Assembly (NCBI RefSeq): GCF_905397375.1
Contig: NZ_CAJPVG010000003.1
Location: 248,001-312,000, forward strand
Reading direction: 5' to 3'
Source: Ralstonia mannitolilytica
GTDB taxonomy: Bacteria > Pseudomonadota > Gammaproteobacteria > Burkholderiales > Burkholderiaceae
Length of the DNA: 64,000 nucleotides
The notes below the pieces were generated by a model that was not told where the DNA came from, searched no databases, and saw nothing but the letters and a program-made list of their open reading frames with translations. Positions 63,601 to 64,000 of this stretch are shown here, one piece after another (the first letter of the stretch is position 1; each line of letters begins with the position of its first letter). A program made the translations under genes and the position numbers.

Positions 63601-64000
63601 TGGTGCCGAGCTCGCGCAGGATGTCTTCCACACGGGTGAGGTTCTCGCGCGTGTCCGACAGGCGGTTTTCGGTTTCGCGGCGGCGCTCCTTGTACTTGGA
63701 CACGCCCGCGGCTTCTTCCAGGAAGATGCGCATGTCGTCGGGCTTGGCCTCGATGATGCGCGAGATCATCCCCTGCCCGATGATGGCGTAGGCGCGCGGG
63801 CCCAGGCCCGTGCCAAGGAAGATGTCCTGGATGTCGCGGCGGCGCACCGGCTGGTTGTTGATGAAGTACGAAGAGGTGCCGTCGCGGCTCAGCACACGCT
63901 TGACGGCGATCTCGGCGTACTGGCTCCACTGGCCGGCGGCGCGGCCTTCCGCGTTGTCGAACACGAGTTCGACGCTGGCCCGGCCGGCCGGCTTGCGCTG
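60695..64000 (-). CDS. smc: chromosome segregation ATPase SMC (N-terminus beyond window)
   Basis: SMC compacts and segregates chromosomes as an ATP-driven dimer. About 1101 residues are visible; the Walker A part lies outside the window. GTGLGPRAYAIIGQGMISRIIEAKPDD, at the start of the coil, gives the conserved region before the arm. The hinge is at about visible residues 470-600, between coiled coils of roughly 150-460 and 620-900. The signature LSGGEKAL and Walker B FCLLDEVDAPLDD lie near the C-terminus. It is immediately upstream of zipA-ligA-def, with which it may be co-transcribed. Confidence 0.97.
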   Translation of the reverse strand, partial: QRKPAGRASVELVFDNAEGRAAGQWSQYAEIAVKRVLSRDGTSSYFINNQPVRRRDIQDIFLGTGLGPRAYAIIGQGMISRIIEAKPDDMRIFLEEAAGVSKYKERRRETENRLSDTRENLTRVEDILRELGTNLEKLEGQAEVAQRFQALQAEGEEKQHLLWLLRKREAQGEQERHQRAIQQAQIDLDAQTAQLRHIEAELETMRAAHYASSDAMHAAQGALYEANAEVSRLEAEIRYVVESRNRIQQQIATLTAQQEQWHTQGEQAQADLAAAEEELAMAEERAAQAAEEVARKSDELPALEAQWRDAQAALNDQRAAILQSEQALKLEAAHQRNADQALQQLEQRRERLTQEASGLDKPDDTQLEALRAELAEQEEILAEAQAALEDAETELPQLDEARRAAQDRVQSEAAAIANLEARLAALRQLQENVQTDGKVQPWLARHELSELPRFWKKLQIEQGWEPALEAVLREKLGALEVSNLDWIKAFAADAPPAKLAFYTPPAAAVPAEAPAGLRPLMSLVQVTEPGIRAVLQDWLADVYIADDMQAALNARQTLPEGGTFVVKAGHLIGRSSVQLYAPDSEQAGMLARAQEIENLQKQVRAQMLLADEAKSAAVRAEAAYTQASQTLTQVRARAEQATRRVHVLQMDVLKLSQAMERYNARSGQIDSELEEIRAQIEEQRAIRAESEATFEQHDAALADMQARFEDSQQAFEALEARLGDARNALRELERGAQEAHFAERNLQNRIAELKRNIQVANDQAQQIVLTLENARAELETINEQTAHTGLQEALERRAEKEEKLTIARTELDALSAQLRAFDEQRLTAERAQQPLRDRITELQLKEQAARLNQEQFSEQLAAANVDEAALAERLTGDLKPSYLQGEVTRINNAINALGPVNMAALEELAAARERKGFLDAQSADLTDAINTLEDAIRKIDQETRVLLQGTFDQVNHHFGELFPTLFGGGQAKLIMTGEEILDAGVQVMAQPPGKKNSTIHLLSGGEKALTAIALVFAMFQLNPAPFCLLDEVDAPLDDANTERYANMVKRMSDKTQFVFISHNKIAMEMAQQLIGVTMQEQGVSRIVAVDMDAALTMAEAA

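Overview
The window is a GC-rich, densely packed chromosomal segment of a betaproteobacterium. Protein family content and gene order point to Burkholderiaceae, most like Ralstonia: the rpsB-tsf-pyrH-frr-uppS-cdsA-dxr-rseP-bamA-skp-lpxD-fabZ-lpxA-lpxB-rnhB run, glnD beside map, divergent ppsA/ppsR, the pcaHG/pcaQ pair and the ligA-zipA-smc cluster. The genus is inferred from resemblance only, since no search was run. I see no rRNA, tRNA, CRISPR array, prophage or insertion sequence.

1-15.4 kb is a mixed housekeeping and metabolic stretch. It holds a partial ABC-F ATPase, a tadA/queD/queE cluster for tRNA modification, an LD-carboxypeptidase, two MFS transporters with nearby LysR regulators, thiol/MBL-fold proteins, a 2'-5' RNA ligase-type phosphodiesterase, the protocatechuate 3,4-dioxygenase genes pcaHG with their divergent regulator, and a TcyP-like symporter. 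15.4-17.8 kb is the most accessory-looking part: a gene-poor relic zone with a fragment resembling the end of a UxaA/altronate-dehydratase protein, then an NAD-dependent epimerase-like gene divergent from an MmyB-type XRE regulator.

18-33.7 kb contains guaB and guaA around a small membrane protein, a DMT exporter, ratA/rnfH next to smpB, an SPFH/NfeD pair, ppsA with its regulator ppsR, and a three-gene operon. That operon encodes an M24-fold protein, an alpha/beta-hydrolase-SDR fusion resembling mycobacterial EphD, and a predicted metal-dependent hydrolase.

33.8-49.8 kb is one long collinear block on the minus strand, from rpsB to a SpoU methyltransferase. It couples translation factors, UMP kinase, isoprenoid and phospholipid synthesis, outer-membrane assembly and lipid A synthesis. 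Many genes overlap by 1-4 bases and several start at TTG. 50-55.2 kb carries map, glnD and an unusual rluB with a long arginine-rich repeat N-terminus on the plus strand. 55.3-64 kb carries a lipoprotein hydrolase, def, ligA, zipA and a truncated smc on the minus strand.

I found no clearly new multi-gene defence or mobile system. The best candidates for new biology are the EphD-like fusion operon, an MBL-fold protein whose metal motif is lost, the repeat domain of RluB, an extra module in LigA, a 42-residue membrane peptide coupled to an MFS gene, and several well-formed palindromes in divergent promoter regions.
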